Shown: in pieces, positions 16,409 to 26,471 of the stretch
Layout: every line of letters starts with the position of its first letter
Numbering within the stretch: position 1 is the stretch's first letter
NCBI RefSeq assembly: GCF_005860805.1
Contig: NZ_VCEJ01000005.1
Coordinates: 372,001-436,000, forward strand
Direction of reading: 5' to 3'
Source: Dyadobacter luticola
GTDB lineage: Bacteria > Bacteroidota > Bacteroidia > Cytophagales > Spirosomataceae
Length of the DNA stretch: 64,000 nucleotides
Made by a program: the position numbers and the translations under genes
The notes under the pieces: model-generated
The model's database searches: none
Seen by the model: the letters and a program-made list of their open reading frames with translations, nothing else
What the model was told of the DNA's origin: nothing

Positions 16409-17968
16409 TCAGAGCGGAATGTTGCCGTGCTTTTTCCTGGGAAGCACGTCCACCTTGTTTTCCAGCATTTCAAATGCGCGGATCAGCTTTTCGCGGGTTT
16501 GTTCCGGATAAATCACTTCGTCGACATAACCCCGGTGCGCGGCGCGATAGGGATTGGCAAATTTTTCGGTGTACTCCTGAATTTTTTCCTGCAACTTTTC
16601 GTGCGGATTTTCAGCCTGGGCAATTTCTCTTTTAAAAATAATCTCAGCCGCGCCACTCGCGCCCATCACCGCAATCTCGGCGCTCGGCCACGCGAAATTC
16701 ATATCCGCACCAATGTGTTTGGAATTCATCACATCATAAGCGCCGCCGTAAGCTTTCCGGGTAATCACCGTGATACGCGGGACGGTGGCCTCGCAGAATG
16801 CGTAAAGCAGCTTGGCACCATTGGTAATGATGGCATTCCACTCCTGATCGGTGCCGGGTAAAAATCCGGGTACATCTTCCAGAACCAGCAGCGGCACATT
16901 GAAGGAATCACAAAAACGGACAAATCTTGCGGCTTTCTGGCTCGCGTGAATGTCGAGCACCCCGGCTAAAACCGCGGGCTGGTTGGCCACAATGCCGATA
17001 CTCCGCCCGGCAATTCTTGCAAAACCGACCACAATGTTCTCGGCGAAATGTTGGTGAACCTCGAAAAAGCTTTCACTATCAGTCAGTTCGAGAATAACTT
17101 CCCGCATATCGTACGGCTGGTTGGTACTTTCAGGGAGAATGTTGTTCAATGAAGGCCTGGATTCGTCGGCTAATGTGTAGGGATATCTGGGGGCGTCATC
17201 CTCGCAGTTTTGCGGAATGTAGCTCAGTAGGTTTTTGATATTTAAAAGACATTCAACCTCATTAGCAGAAACAAAATGCGTCACACCGGATTTTGTTGCG
17301 TGGGTCATCGCGCCGCCCAGTTCCTCGGAGGTTACCTCTTCGTGGGTGACGGTTTTGACCACATTCGGGCCGGTCACGAACATATAACTCGTATTTTCGA
17401 CCATTAAGATGAAGTCGGTGATTGCAGGAGAATACACTGCGCCACCTGCGCAAGGGCCCATCACAGCAGATATCTGCGGAATTACGCCCGAGGCCAATGT
17501 GTTTTTGTAAAAAATATCGGCATAGCCTGCCAGCGACACGACGCCTTCCTGGATCCGCGCGCCGCCGGAATCATTCAACCCAATGATCGGGGCGCCGTTT
17601 TTCATGGCAAGATCCATCAGCCGGCAGATTTTCTCAGCATGAGTTTCCGAGAGCGAGCCGCCGAAAACCGTAAAATCCTGCGCAAAAACGTAGACGATCC
17701 GGCCGTTGATTTTACCATAACCCGTCACCACGCCATCGCCGAGGTAATGTTCTTTGTCCAAACCAAAATCCTTGCTGCGATGCAGGACAAACTTGCCGAT
17801 TTCTTCAAACGTACCGTCGTCGATCAAAACTGAAATCCGCTCCCTCGCCGTCAATTTGCCTTTTTGATGCTGTGCCTCTGTCCTTTTCTCACCTCCGCCC
17901 AAATCGGCTTCCGCATTTTTTTTATCTAAAAATTCCTTTTTCAAACTGGCAGCAGAAACTGATTCCAT
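16409..17968 (-). CDS. Acyl-CoA carboxylase carboxyltransferase (beta) subunit, propionyl-CoA type
   Basis: A 519-residue biotin-dependent carboxyltransferase that moves carboxyl from biotin to an acyl-CoA, giving methylmalonyl-CoA if propionyl-CoA is the substrate. N- and C-terminal crotonase-fold halves are both present. Signatures include [19 protein letters not shown] near 38-56, [12 protein letters not shown] near 103-114, [11 protein letters not shown] near 133-143 and [12 protein letters not shown] near 170-181 (acyl-CoA binding), with [13 protein letters not shown] near 413-425 in the second half. The same fold is used by methylmalonyl-CoA decarboxylase alpha, which sequence alone cannot exclude. 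No biotin carboxylase or biotin carrier gene is adjacent. The gene stands alone. Confidence 0.88.
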   Translation of the reverse strand: MESVSAASLKKEFLDKKNAEADLGGGEKRTEAQHQKGKLTARERISVLIDDGTFEEIGKFVLHRSKDFGLDKEHYLGDGVVTGYGKINGRIVYVFAQDFTVFGGSLSETHAEKICRLMDLAMKNGAPIIGLNDSGGARIQEGVVSLAGYADIFYKNTLASGVIPQISAVMGPCAGGAVYSPAITDFILMVENTSYMFVTGPNVVKTVTHEEVTSEELGGAMTHATKSGVTHFVSANEVECLLNIKNLLSYIPQNCEDDAPRYPYTLADESRPSLNNILPESTNQPYDMREVILELTDSESFFEVHQHFAENIVVGFARIAGRSIGIVANQPAVLAGVLDIHASQKAARFVRFCDSFNVPLLVLEDVPGFLPGTDQEWNAIITNGAKLLYAFCEATVPRITVITRKAYGGAYDVMNSKHIGADMNFAWPSAEIAVMGASGAAEIIFKREIAQAENPHEKLQEKIQEYTEKFANPYRAAHRGYVDEVIYPEQTREKLIRAFEMLENKVDVLPRKKHGNIPL

Positions 17969-17988
17969 GTAATACGGGCCGATATGGT

Positions 17989-17996
17989 TACTTTTG
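17989..17996 (+). promoter_or_regulatory. -7 element of the porQ promoter
   Basis: TACTTTTG fits TAnnTTTG and lies 60 bases before the ATG at 18056, in the divergent region between the carboxylase and porQ genes. No TTG is at ideal spacing upstream. Confidence 0.45.
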
Positions 17997-18055
17997 TTTT
18001 GAACAGTTTATAAATATAGCGTCATTTTACTGATTCGGGAAATTATCACATTCTT

Positions 18056-19105
18056 ATGAGGCAGATCGGCTTGTGGGCGTTTGTAGCGGCTTTTATCTTC
18101 CTGAATCACGCACATTCTGTGCAGGCGCAAGCTACCGGCGGCAGGAGTAAGCTCGACTTTCTGCAACTTCCCGCACAAGCCCAAAGCACCGCGCTCGGCT
18201 CTTATCATCTGACCACGCCTGGCAATGATCCCGGACTTTTTTTTCAAAATCCTGCATTACTCGACAGCTCAAAAACGGATCGTGTCTCGGCGAACCTGAT
18301 GCCTTATCTGGCTGATACCAAATTTGTTAACCTGGCGTATGCAAATGAGTTTAGAAAAACCAGCGGCGTCTGGGCGGCAGGTTTGCAATACCTCAATTAT
18401 GGTACGATGGTCGAGACGGATGATGCCGGGAATGTGATCGGGGAATTTCGGGCGGCGGATTATGGGTTATCGGCGGGGTATGGGCATCAGATCGGCGCGT
18501 TTTCAGTGGGCGGGACATTTAAGTTGGTCGGTGCGTCGGTGGAGGCTTACCATATTTGGGGGCTGGCTTTTGACTGGGGCGCGGTTTTCAGGCATCCAAA
18601 AGAGGATCTGACGGTTGGTTTTGCAGTTAAGAATATCGGGTTTTTGAAACAGAATTATGTGGGTGCCACTACGCCCACATTGCCGCTGGATGTGCGGGTA
18701 GGAGCGACTGTGAAGCCGAAGTATATGCCGCTCCGTTTTTCGGCCACGGCGCATCATTTAAACCGTTTTGATATGGTTTACAATGATCCCGCATTGTTTT
18801 ATACTTATGATATCAGTGGTAATAAGCTGCCTAAAAAAGTAGGTATTGCCGAAAAATTGGGCCGACATCTGGCGCTAGGCATCGAAGCATTGCTCCACCC
18901 GAAATTTCGTCTGATGCTGGGTTATGATCACTTACGTCGGCAGGAATTACGACTTACCAACAAAGCGGCATTGGCCGGATTTTCTTTTGGCGCGGCATTG
19001 AAAATCAAGCGGTTTGATATCATTTATGGACGCGCGCAGTATGTGCCGGGTTTTGGTAGCAGCTCACTTTCGATTGTGATGGATTTGAAAAAAGCTGGGA
19101 AGTAA
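18056..19105 (+). CDS. porQ: Type IX secretion system protein PorQ
   Basis: A 349-residue outer-membrane beta-barrel protein with signal peptide, cleavage after VQAQ near residue 24. The start of the mature region, FLQLPAQAQSTALGSY, and the following FQNPALLDSS near residues 62-71 match the PorQ pattern. So do the repeated short amphipathic strands, such as FRKTSGVWAAGLQYLNYG near 98-115 and FSVGGTFKLVGASVEAY. PorQ cooperates with PorU, PorV and PorZ in the attachment complex of the type IX secretion system, which exports proteins with conserved C-terminal domains in Bacteroidota. The gene stands alone and converges on the ABC ATPase gene. A related FadL/PorV-like barrel is the alternative. 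Confidence 0.8.
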   Translation: MRQIGLWAFVAAFIFLNHAHSVQAQATGGRSKLDFLQLPAQAQSTALGSYHLTTPGNDPGLFFQNPALLDSSKTDRVSANLMPYLADTKFVNLAYANEFRKTSGVWAAGLQYLNYGTMVETDDAGNVIGEFRAADYGLSAGYGHQIGAFSVGGTFKLVGASVEAYHIWGLAFDWGAVFRHPKEDLTVGFAVKNIGFLKQNYVGATTPTLPLDVRVGATVKPKYMPLRFSATAHHLNRFDMVYNDPALFYTYDISGNKLPKKVGIAEKLGRHLALGIEALLHPKFRLMLGYDHLRRQELRLTNKAALAGFSFGAALKIKRFDIIYGRAQYVPGFGSSSLSIVMDLKKAGK

Positions 19106-19114
19106 AGATCAGTT

Positions 19115-20605
19115 TTATAAGACTCGGCCTTTTTCCAGTTTCAGAAACCGTGTGACGCAGCTGGGGATTTCGTGGGGATAATGTGAAACGTAGATCAATG
19201 TCCGCTCGGAAGTGTTGCAGATCGCGTCCACGACGGATTTGAAATACTCAATCGACTCAACATCAAGTCCCTGACATGGTTCGTCCAGAATCAGCAGCGG
19301 CGGATTTTTGACGAGCGCCCGCGCCAGCAGTACCATTCTCTGCTGCCCTTTTGAAAGCTGCGAAAAGTCTTTTTCCTTCAAATGTGCCACATGCAGCAAA
19401 GTGGCCACCTCGTGCACACGTTCAATTTGAATGTCAGTAAGCTTCTTAAAGAAAACCCCGGTCGCGTCGAAAAAGCCGGATGCAATGGTTTTGAAAACCG
19501 GCGTATTTCTTGGAAAATATAAATGCAGCTCGGGCGAGACGTGCCCGATTTTTTGCTTGATATCCCAGATAGACGCGCCTTTGCCTCCCCTTTTTTGATC
19601 AAATAAATCAAAATCATTGGCGAAACGCTGCGGATTATCTGCCGTGATAATGCTCAATAATGTCGACTTTCCGGAACCATTCGGGCCGGATAAAGCCCAT
19701 TTTTCACCTTTCGCGATTTTCCAGTTTACGTGATCCAGGATCAGCTGGTCGTGGTATTTCACTTGAATGTTCCGCAAATCGAGCGCGAATTTAAAATCCA
19801 TAAAATTTGGCAGACCGAAATGTTCCAGCGCAGCAGGATCGGGTTTTGGTAAATGCACCGCCTCAGCCTTCGCTTTGAAATCTTCGATTTTGGAAACTTT
19901 CGCGATTTTTCCGGCTTCCAGTTCCATCACGTGCGTGATGCACGGGGGAATTTCGGTAGCCGTAGTCGCCATGATGATTGTCACGCCGCTGGCAGAAAGT
20001 TGACTTAATGCATTCCTGAGTACTTCGCGAGAATGTACATCCAGGCCGCTGAAAGCATTGTCCAACAAAAGCATTTCCGGATTTTTCAGCAGCGACTTTG
20101 CCAGTAACATCCGCCGGGTTTCGCCATTTGAAAGCGTTACAAAAGGATGGTCGAGCAAATGTGTAATAGAGAGTAAGTCTGAAACCCGCAGCAAATTTTC
20201 CTCCGAAATTTTGGAGGGTTCCAGCATCACCGAGTTATCATTCACCGTACCGACAGGCTTCAACTGGTTGGTCAAAATTGACCTGACCGACGGCGCGCGC
20301 TCGGCTTCGTAAGCATGGAAACGCTGCTGATAATACTCGGCCCCGGCACTGACAATCCGGTTGAAAGAATAGTCATTGGAAACCAGCTCCACCATATCAC
20401 GAACTGGTTTTTGAGAATCGTAAATCAGCTTTCCGGAGAGTATCGGCCATTTTCCCGCCAGCATTTCGAGCATTACCGTCTTTCCCGATCCATTCGGGCC
20501 GATAATCGCCCAGTTTTCGCCGGGGTGAATGTCCCAGCTGATGTTTGATAAAACAATGGAATCGTATTTGCGAACGGAAACGTCTTGAAGAGAAACGGCG
20601 GGCAT
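19115..20605 (-). CDS. Twin ABC ATPase, ModF-like, no membrane domain
   Basis: About 496 residues from the ATG at 20605. A longer in-frame start at 20671 is unlikely because it lies inside the terminator at 20661-20693. Two ATP-binding cassettes are fused. NBD1 has Walker A GPNGSGKTVML, signature LSNGETRRM and Walker B LLLDNAFSGLD, where the usual catalytic Glu is replaced by Asn. NBD2 has GPNGSGKSTLL, signature LSKGQQRMV and the normal LILDEPCQGLD. The arrangement resembles E. coli ModF, a soluble ATPase of unclear role found beside molybdate genes. No molybdate transport gene is nearby here. NBD1 may bind but not readily hydrolyse ATP. Confidence 0.85.
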   Translation of the reverse strand: MPAVSLQDVSVRKYDSIVLSNISWDIHPGENWAIIGPNGSGKTVMLEMLAGKWPILSGKLIYDSQKPVRDMVELVSNDYSFNRIVSAGAEYYQQRFHAYEAERAPSVRSILTNQLKPVGTVNDNSVMLEPSKISEENLLRVSDLLSITHLLDHPFVTLSNGETRRMLLAKSLLKNPEMLLLDNAFSGLDVHSREVLRNALSQLSASGVTIIMATTATEIPPCITHVMELEAGKIAKVSKIEDFKAKAEAVHLPKPDPAALEHFGLPNFMDFKFALDLRNIQVKYHDQLILDHVNWKIAKGEKWALSGPNGSGKSTLLSIITADNPQRFANDFDLFDQKRGGKGASIWDIKQKIGHVSPELHLYFPRNTPVFKTIASGFFDATGVFFKKLTDIQIERVHEVATLLHVAHLKEKDFSQLSKGQQRMVLLARALVKNPPLLILDEPCQGLDVESIEYFKSVVDAICNTSERTLIYVSHYPHEIPSCVTRFLKLEKGRVL

Positions 20606-20660
20606 TGGCAATGTGGCTGGTGAATTGGCAAAGATTACAACTTTGGCGGTAAATGGAAAT

Positions 20661-20693
20661 AAAAAAAGCATCCCGTGCGGCGGGATGCTTTTT
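20661..20693 (-). terminator. Terminator of the PfpI gene
   Basis: An AAAAAGCATCCCG / CGGGATGCTTTTT hairpin (20663-20675 with 20681-20693) with a 5-nt loop lies 30 bases beyond the PfpI stop. A run of T follows on the minus strand. Confidence 0.85.
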
Positions 20694-20724
20694 AGTTTGT
20701 TGATAAGTGTTTCGTTTCTTGCTG

Positions 20725-21279
20725 CTAATGATGCAGTTCCATATTAAATTCTTTGATCATGCTATTGGCGAATGCTGAAAGGTCGTCGGTAGTACGGCTT
20801 GTCACCAGTCCATTATTGGTAACCACTTCCTGATCCACCCAAATGGCCCCGGCATTTTCCAGATCGTGTTTGATGGAGGAATAGGAAGTTAAAGTCCGTC
20901 CAATGATTACATCAGCATCGATCAGAATCTGTGGTCCGTGGCATATCGCCGCCACAGGTTTTCCCGATAGAAAAAAAGATTTTACAAAATCGACCGCGTA
21001 TTGGTTCATCCGCAACGCATCCATACCCATCACGCCGCCTGGCAGCAGTAAAGCGTCATAATACTCAGGTCGCGCCATATTGAGCGGTACATCTACTTTG
21101 AATTTCTCACCCCAATCCAGATGATTCCAGCCCCGCACATTGTCTTTGTTTGGTGAAATCAAATGCGTTGTCGCTCCGTTCTCATTTAGGACTTTTCTGG
21201 GGCAGCACATTTCTACCTGCTCAAATCCATCGGCAACCAGTATTGCCACTTTTACTGCATTTAATGATGAGCTCATCAT
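20725..21279 (-). CDS. DJ-1/PfpI family protein (type 1 glutamine amidotransferase fold)
   Basis: A 184-residue cytoplasmic protein of the DJ-1/PfpI superfamily, in the YhbO/PfpI size class. The nucleophile elbow AICHGPQILIDADV near residues 112-125 contains the conserved Cys-His pair. The acidic residue of the first strand region is present in VADGFEQVEM near 15-24, and LLPGGVMGMDALR near 79-91 is typical. Relatives act as glyoxalase III or stress-related deglycase-like enzymes; the exact activity is debated. It is monocistronic, with its own terminator. A second, longer DJ-1-like protein is encoded at 27041-27721. Confidence 0.88.
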   Translation of the reverse strand: MMSSSLNAVKVAILVADGFEQVEMCCPRKVLNENGATTHLISPNKDNVRGWNHLDWGEKFKVDVPLNMARPEYYDALLLPGGVMGMDALRMNQYAVDFVKSFFLSGKPVAAICHGPQILIDADVIIGRTLTSYSSIKHDLENAGAIWVDQEVVTNNGLVTSRTTDDLSAFANSMIKEFNMELHH

Positions 21280-21436
21280 GTTTTCTTTTATCTAAGGGTT
21301 AGATTATTTAGACATATAATTGTACAAAAATTATGCCAGTGTGCCTTTATGCATTAAGCAATATACGTTTTTGAGGAATGCTGATCGTGAACCTCGAATT
21401 TGGGGTGATCTCAAAAAGTGGGGAATTTGACCAAAC

Positions 21437-21470
21437 AAAAACGAGCGACTTTTCAGCCGCTCGCTCGTTT
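21437..21470 (-). terminator. Terminator of clpB
   Basis: Inverted repeat AACGAGCG (21440-21447) and CGCTCGTT (21462-21469), followed on the minus strand by T-rich sequence, 18 bases past the clpB stop. The rest of the 208-base gap 21280-21487 shows nothing else I can support. Confidence 0.8.
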
Positions 21471-21487
21471 TATAATTATTTCCAGAT

Positions 21488-24091
21488 TTAAATCTCAACA
21501 CCGCCGACGTTCTCGAAGATCAGATCGCCCCGGGAATTTAGCTCCATCATAATCACCGCGTCCTTCGCGACCTGGCCGCTAAGGATACCTTTGGACAGCT
21601 CATTCAGGATCCGTCTTTGCAAAACGCGTTTCAAAGGACGGGCACCGAATGCCGGATCGAAACCATCTTCGCCCAATTTATTCAAGGCTTCATCGGTCGC
21701 GTCCAGGGTAATGCCTTGCTCATGCAGCATTTTCTGAATTCCCTTGAACTGGATATCCACGATTTTGCGGATATTTTTCAGGCTAAGTGGCTCAAACAAA
21801 ACGATTTCATCGATCCTGTTCAAGAACTCCGGCCTTACCGAGGCTTTCAGCAGATCCAGTACCGCCTGTTTCGCTTCCTCAACTACTAGTGTATGGTTCC
21901 AGCCTTCGTCTTCGGCAAATTTTTCCTGGATAATGTGGCTGCCAATGTTGGAGGTCATGATAATGATCGTGTTTTTGAAATTCGCAACGCGACCTTTGTT
22001 ATCAGTTAACCGGCCTTCGTCGAGCACTTGCAACAGAATGTTCCAGACATCCGGGTGACCTTTTTCAATTTCATCCAGCAAAATTACACTGTATGGTTTC
22101 CTGCGGACGGCTTCGGTTAACTGGCCGCCTTCATCATAACCGACATATCCCGGAGGCGCTCCCACCAGACGGCTTACGGCGTGGCGCTCCTGGTACTCGC
22201 TCATATCGATCCGCACCATCGCATTCTCGTCATTGAAGAGATATTCTGCCAATGTTTTTGCCAATTCGGTTTTACCAACCCCGGTAGGGCCCAGGAAAAG
22301 AAAGCTGCCAATCGGTCTCTTCGAATCCTGCAAACCAGCCCGGCTGCGGCGTACTGCGTCGGAAACTACTTCAATCGCCTCATTCTGACCGGCTACACGC
22401 TGATGCAGATGTTCTTCCAGTTGCAACAGTTTCTCACGATCACTTTGCAGCATTTTGCTTACGGGTATACCGGTCCATTTGGCAACCACCTCGGCAATGT
22501 CTTCCGGCGTGATTTCTTCCTGCATCAGACTCTGCTCATTTTCAGAGTTTTGCAATTCGGTCAATTTTTGCTGCACTTCCGGAATGCGGCCATATCTTAT
22601 CTCGGCCACTTTTCCGAAATCACCTGCACGCTCGGCTTGCTCAGCTTCGAGACGCAGCTGCTCGCTTTGCTCTTTCAGCGCGCGTACTTCGTTGACCTTG
22701 CCTTTTTCATTTTCCCACTGCGCTCTCAAAGTGTTGCGTTCCTCGCTCATATCAGCGATTTCCTTGTTGAGCACAGTTTCCTTATCCTTATTATTTTCCC
22801 TTCTAATCGCCTCACGTTCAATTTCCAACTGCATAATGCGGCGGTTCAGTTCGTCCAGTTCTTCGGGTACGCTGTCCATTTCCAGTCTCAGCTTCGAAGC
22901 CGCTTCGTCCATCAGGTCAATGGCCTTGTCGGGCAGAAAACGGTCACTGATATACCGGTTAGAAAGCTCCACAGCAGCAATCACCGCATCATCCTGGATC
23001 CGCACGCCGTGGTGCAGCTCATATTTTTCCTTGATACCACGAAGAATGCTGATCGCGTCGGGAATGTTGGGCTCATCGACCATCACCGACTGGAAGCGAC
23101 GCTCCAAAGCTTTGTCTTTCTCAACATACTTTTGATACTCTTTCAATGTCGTCGCGCCGATCGCGTGCAATTCACCTCTCGCCAGGGCAGGTTTCAGCAA
23201 GTTTGCCGCGTCCATCGCGCTCTCGCCACCACCACCGGCACCGATCAATGTATGTATCTCGTCAATAAAAAGGACGATCTCGCCTTCCGAGTCGGTCACT
23301 TCCTTGATGACCGCTTTCAGGCGCTCTTCAAATTCACCTTTATATTTCGCACCGGCGATCAAAAGTCCAAGGTCAAGCGATACGATGGTTTTGGATTTCA
23401 GGTTTTCGGGAACGTCACCCTGAACAATCCTTTGGGCTAAACCTTCGACGATTGCAGTTTTACCTACACCAGGTTCGCCTAAAAGTATCGGGTTGTTCTT
23501 GGTACGACGGCTCAAAATCTGCAATACCCGCCTGATTTCTTCGTCGCGGCCGATCACCGGGTCGATTTTCCCGGCTTTGGCCAGTTCATTTAAATTCTTG
23601 CTGTATCGTTCCAGAGAGCGATATTTAGCTTCCGCATTTTGATCTTTCACAGGGTTATTTTTTCCTCTAAGTTCTTTGATAGCATTAATCAATTCTTTTT
23701 CCTTAAAACCGAGCTCTTTCATAAGGCTCGCTGTGGAATCTTTCCCGCTCAAAATCCCTAACAAAAGGAGCTCGATGCTGACGAATTCGTCACCGAATTC
23801 TTTCAGGTAAGTTTGCGCTTTTCCACTGGCTGCTGCCATATCATTGCCCAGGTAGGGCTGGCCGCCGCTTACGCGCGGATAACCGTCCAGGATTTTTTGC
23901 AAACGGGTATTCAGAATATCGGGATTGATATTCAGCTTGTTAAGAAGAAAAGTCGATGTATTCGGGTCTTCTTCCAAAATCGATTTCAGCACGTGGCCCG
24001 TTTCAATCGCTTGCTGCTGATTTCCCTGGACCATTTGCGCGGCATGCTGAATTACCTCCTGCGCTTTGATGGTATATTGGTTAAAGTTCAC
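21488..24091 (-). CDS. clpB: ATP-dependent disaggregase ClpB
   Basis: A Hsp100 chaperone that dissolves protein aggregates with DnaK. The GTG at 24091 gives the family opening [16 protein letters not shown] and a length of 867, close to normal. An in-frame ATG at 24148 would add a 19-residue non-homologous leader, so I prefer GTG. Domains in order: Clp N-domain about 1-145; NBD1 with Walker [14 protein letters not shown] near 207; the long coiled-coil middle domain about 400-530; NBD2 with Walker [13 protein letters not shown] near 606; and a C-terminal small domain. It is followed by its own terminator. Heat-shock control is expected for the family, but no obvious operator is visible upstream. 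Confidence 0.95.
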   Translation of the reverse strand: MNFNQYTIKAQEVIQHAAQMVQGNQQQAIETGHVLKSILEEDPNTSTFLLNKLNINPDILNTRLQKILDGYPRVSGGQPYLGNDMAAASGKAQTYLKEFGDEFVSIELLLLGILSGKDSTASLMKELGFKEKELINAIKELRGKNNPVKDQNAEAKYRSLERYSKNLNELAKAGKIDPVIGRDEEIRRVLQILSRRTKNNPILLGEPGVGKTAIVEGLAQRIVQGDVPENLKSKTIVSLDLGLLIAGAKYKGEFEERLKAVIKEVTDSEGEIVLFIDEIHTLIGAGGGGESAMDAANLLKPALARGELHAIGATTLKEYQKYVEKDKALERRFQSVMVDEPNIPDAISILRGIKEKYELHHGVRIQDDAVIAAVELSNRYISDRFLPDKAIDLMDEAASKLRLEMDSVPEELDELNRRIMQLEIEREAIRRENNKDKETVLNKEIADMSEERNTLRAQWENEKGKVNEVRALKEQSEQLRLEAEQAERAGDFGKVAEIRYGRIPEVQQKLTELQNSENEQSLMQEEITPEDIAEVVAKWTGIPVSKMLQSDREKLLQLEEHLHQRVAGQNEAIEVVSDAVRRSRAGLQDSKRPIGSFLFLGPTGVGKTELAKTLAEYLFNDENAMVRIDMSEYQERHAVSRLVGAPPGYVGYDEGGQLTEAVRRKPYSVILLDEIEKGHPDVWNILLQVLDEGRLTDNKGRVANFKNTIIIMTSNIGSHIIQEKFAEDEGWNHTLVVEEAKQAVLDLLKASVRPEFLNRIDEIVLFEPLSLKNIRKIVDIQFKGIQKMLHEQGITLDATDEALNKLGEDGFDPAFGARPLKRVLQRRILNELSKGILSGQVAKDAVIMMELNSRGDLIFENVGGVEI

Positions 24092-24251
24092 GGCTTTGAT
24101 GTCTTTGTTAATGATACTTTTTTTACCAAAAACATGTGCCGCAAACACGAATCGGAAATTTTGACATTAAAATCTGTAAAACCGCAATATCCAGGACAAA
24201 ATGGCAATGTATTGGAGCAAAAGTGTACGAATTTGTCTTCTGATAAACCAC

Positions 24252-24287
24252 AAAAAAAGCTGCGTCCCGTTTGCTGGCGCAGCTTTT
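24252..24287 (-). terminator. Terminator of the pyrF-lysA operon
   Basis: AAAAGCTGCG (24255-24264) pairs with CGCAGCTTTT (24278-24287) around a 13-nt loop. Seven T follow on the minus strand at 24258-24252, 20 bases past the lysA stop. Confidence 0.88.
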
Positions 24288-24307
24288 CTTTAAAGTTATG
24301 CTGTTTC

Positions 24308-25537
24308 TTAAAGATCCGTTTGCGTTTTGAGCAGGTCTTCCAAGGTCTCTCTTCTTCTGACCAGTTTGGCCTGACCGTTATCTACCAAAACTTCCGCCGG
24401 TCTTAATCTTGCGTTATAGTTGGAGCTCATCGAAAAACCGTAAGCACCCGCATTCAAAAATCCGAGAATGTCGCCTTTGCGAACCTGCGGCAGCTCGCGG
24501 TCGGAAGCAAAAGTGTCGGTTTCACAAATGTAACCCACTACATTATAGGTTTTTAACTCGCCCTCCGGATTGGATAAATTAAGAATATGGTGGTAGGAAC
24601 CATACATCATCGGTCGGATCAAATGATTAAGCCCGGAGTCAATGTGTACGAAATTTCGCGCGGGGTCTTCTTTTACAACCGTCGTGGTGGCAAGCAAAAG
24701 TCCGGACTCACTCACCAGGAATTTACCCGGCTCAAACCACAATTGCAGCTCACGGCCGTATTCCTGGCAAAAAGTTTTGAATCTCTCAGAAATCGTGCGT
24801 CCCAGCAATTCCATGTCCGTGATCGAATCGCCGGGCATGTAGGAAACTTTGAAACCACCGCCTAAGTCAATGATTTCCAGGTCGGGGAAGTGTTTGGCTG
24901 TTTCAAACAGAATATCAGCGACTTTCAAAAATGGCTCGGCGTCTTTAATGTCGGAGCCGGTATGCTGGTGCAGTCCGATGATTTTAATGTCATATTTTTT
25001 GACAACTTCCAGAATTTCATCCAGCAGTAAAACGGAAATCCCAAACTTGGAATCAGCGTGCGCCGTCATGATTTTAGCATTTCCACCCGCCGCAACATTC
25101 GGTTTGATCCGGATTAGGCAAGGTTTTGAGCTGCCATATTCCTGTCCAAACCATTCGAGCAGCGGAATACTGTCCACATTCACAATCGCGCCATCTTCAA
25201 TCGCCGCCTTCACTTCATGAAAAGGTACACCGCTGGGGGTGAATGTGATTTGATTAGCTTCATAACCTGCCAATTTTCCCATTTCCAGCTCGCCCGGCGA
25301 AACAACATCCAGCTCCACACCGATTTCCCGCATCAATCTCAGTACGCTCAGGTTGGTATTGGCTTTGCAGGCATATTTGATCTTCATGTTAATCCCGGAA
25401 AATGCGTGCTGCAATTCCGAAACCTTGCGGCGGATCGTGGAGCCATCGTAAACATAAAGTGGACTTCCGTATTGGTTTATGAGTTCAGCCGGATCAATGC
25501 CCTGGATTGAATATTGCTGGTTTTCAGTAAGTTGCAT
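24308..25537 (-). CDS. lysA: Diaminopimelate decarboxylase
   Basis: A 409-residue PLP enzyme that decarboxylates meso-diaminopimelate to L-lysine, the last step of lysine synthesis. It has a fold type III alanine-racemase barrel. The PLP-binding lysine is in KYACKANTNLSVL near residues 54-66. The HQHTGSDI segment near 195 and EPGKFLVSESG near 272 bind phosphate and substrate. CETDTFASDREL near 340 carries the active-site Cys contributed across the dimer. Length is normal. It lies 5 bases after pyrF on the same strand, so the two genes are almost certainly co-transcribed, an unusual pathway pairing that joins pyrimidine and lysine synthesis. Confidence 0.95.
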   Translation of the reverse strand: MQLTENQQYSIQGIDPAELINQYGSPLYVYDGSTIRRKVSELQHAFSGINMKIKYACKANTNLSVLRLMREIGVELDVVSPGELEMGKLAGYEANQITFTPSGVPFHEVKAAIEDGAIVNVDSIPLLEWFGQEYGSSKPCLIRIKPNVAAGGNAKIMTAHADSKFGISVLLLDEILEVVKKYDIKIIGLHQHTGSDIKDAEPFLKVADILFETAKHFPDLEIIDLGGGFKVSYMPGDSITDMELLGRTISERFKTFCQEYGRELQLWFEPGKFLVSESGLLLATTTVVKEDPARNFVHIDSGLNHLIRPMMYGSYHHILNLSNPEGELKTYNVVGYICETDTFASDRELPQVRKGDILGFLNAGAYGFSMSSNYNARLRPAEVLVDNGQAKLVRRRETLEDLLKTQTDL

Positions 25538-25542
25538 TGTAA

Positions 25543-26370
25543 TTAATTACAGTATTTGTCAAGATAGATTTCCATTTCCTGTTGCAGCGCCGAGGCTTCC
25601 TGTTTTGCTTTCTGGGCAAAATCATAATCATTGCCGGCATATATAATGCTACGCGAGGCATTCACGAGCAGCCCGCAGCTTGTATTCATCCCAAACCGCG
25701 AAACTTCTTCAAGATTGCCTCCCTGCGCGCCGACGCCAGGTACCAGTAAAAAATGATCAGGGATAATCTGACGGATTTTTTCAAATTCCGAGGCCTGCGT
25801 GGCGCCTACCACATACATGATCCGATCGGAGCCGGCCCAGGTTTGGGACGTTTTCAGGACTTCTTCAAAAAGTGAAGCATTACCAACATTCAACCTTTGA
25901 AAATCGGCGCTCCCGGGATTAGAGGTCAAAGCCAGCAAAATGACCCATTTATTTTCAAATTCCAGAAAAGGCTTTACAGAATCGCTTCCCATATATGGCG
26001 CGACCGTCACCGAATCGAAATCCAGGCCGGACGACGACGGATCGAAAAATGTCCGTGCGTAAAGTCCAGAAGTGTTACCTATATCGCCGCGTTTTGCGTC
26101 AGCGATGGAGAGATGTTCTTTGGGGATGTATTCTATCGTTTTTTGGAGACTTTCCCAGCCTTTCGGCCCCAGCGCTTCGTAGAAAGCAATGTTGGGTTTA
26201 TAGGAAACGCAAAAGTCCGCAGTGGCATCAATGATCTGCTTGTTGAATTCAAAAATAGGGTCGGGGGTTCTGAGCAAATGGGCAGGGATTTTACGGATAT
26301 CGGTATCAAGACCGACGCACAAATAAGATTTTTTCCGTAGAATTTGTTGATAAAGCTCTTTGTATGTCAT
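25543..26370 (-). CDS. pyrF: Orotidine 5'-phosphate decarboxylase (type 2)
   Basis: A 275-residue enzyme of the longer bacterial type 2 PyrF class, converting OMP to UMP in pyrimidine synthesis. Conserved parts are the opening [13 protein letters not shown] near residues 17-29, with the substrate-binding Asp, and the catalytic loop [13 protein letters not shown] near 88-100 with the Lys and Asp dyad. The phosphate-binding [10 protein letters not shown] near 210-219 completes the set. Length fits the type 2 subfamily seen in mycobacteria and Bacteroidota. It is the first gene of the pyrF-lysA operon and is divergent from rfbC. Confidence 0.94.
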   Translation of the reverse strand: MTYKELYQQILRKKSYLCVGLDTDIRKIPAHLLRTPDPIFEFNKQIIDATADFCVSYKPNIAFYEALGPKGWESLQKTIEYIPKEHLSIADAKRGDIGNTSGLYARTFFDPSSSGLDFDSVTVAPYMGSDSVKPFLEFENKWVILLALTSNPGSADFQRLNVGNASLFEEVLKTSQTWAGSDRIMYVVGATQASEFEKIRQIIPDHFLLVPGVGAQGGNLEEVSRFGMNTSCGLLVNASRSIIYAGNDYDFAQKAKQEASALQQEMEIYLDKYCN

Positions 26371-26418
26371 GATTTTGTAAATATTGCGGCGAAATTACAA
26401 CCTCTAACAATAGATTCA

Positions 26419-26426
26419 TAAATTTG
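26419..26426 (+). promoter_or_regulatory. -7 element of the rfbC promoter
   Basis: TAAATTTG fits TAnnTTTG and is 46 bases before the rfbC ATG. No TTG lies at ideal spacing upstream. Confidence 0.45.
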
Positions 26427-26471
26427 CTGGAATAATAGCCTCCTGGTATTTACTAACGTTGAATTCATAAT

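Noticed and set aside
20605-20671. Longer N-terminus of the twin ABC ATPase starting at 20671
   Set aside because: It would begin inside the PfpI terminator and gives a non-homologous leader; the ATG at 20605 starts at the conserved cassette.
22181-23440. Open 419-codon frame antisense to clpB
   Set aside because: It runs opposite the conserved ClpB coding region, begins inside it and has low-complexity sequence. ClpB motifs on the other strand are intact.
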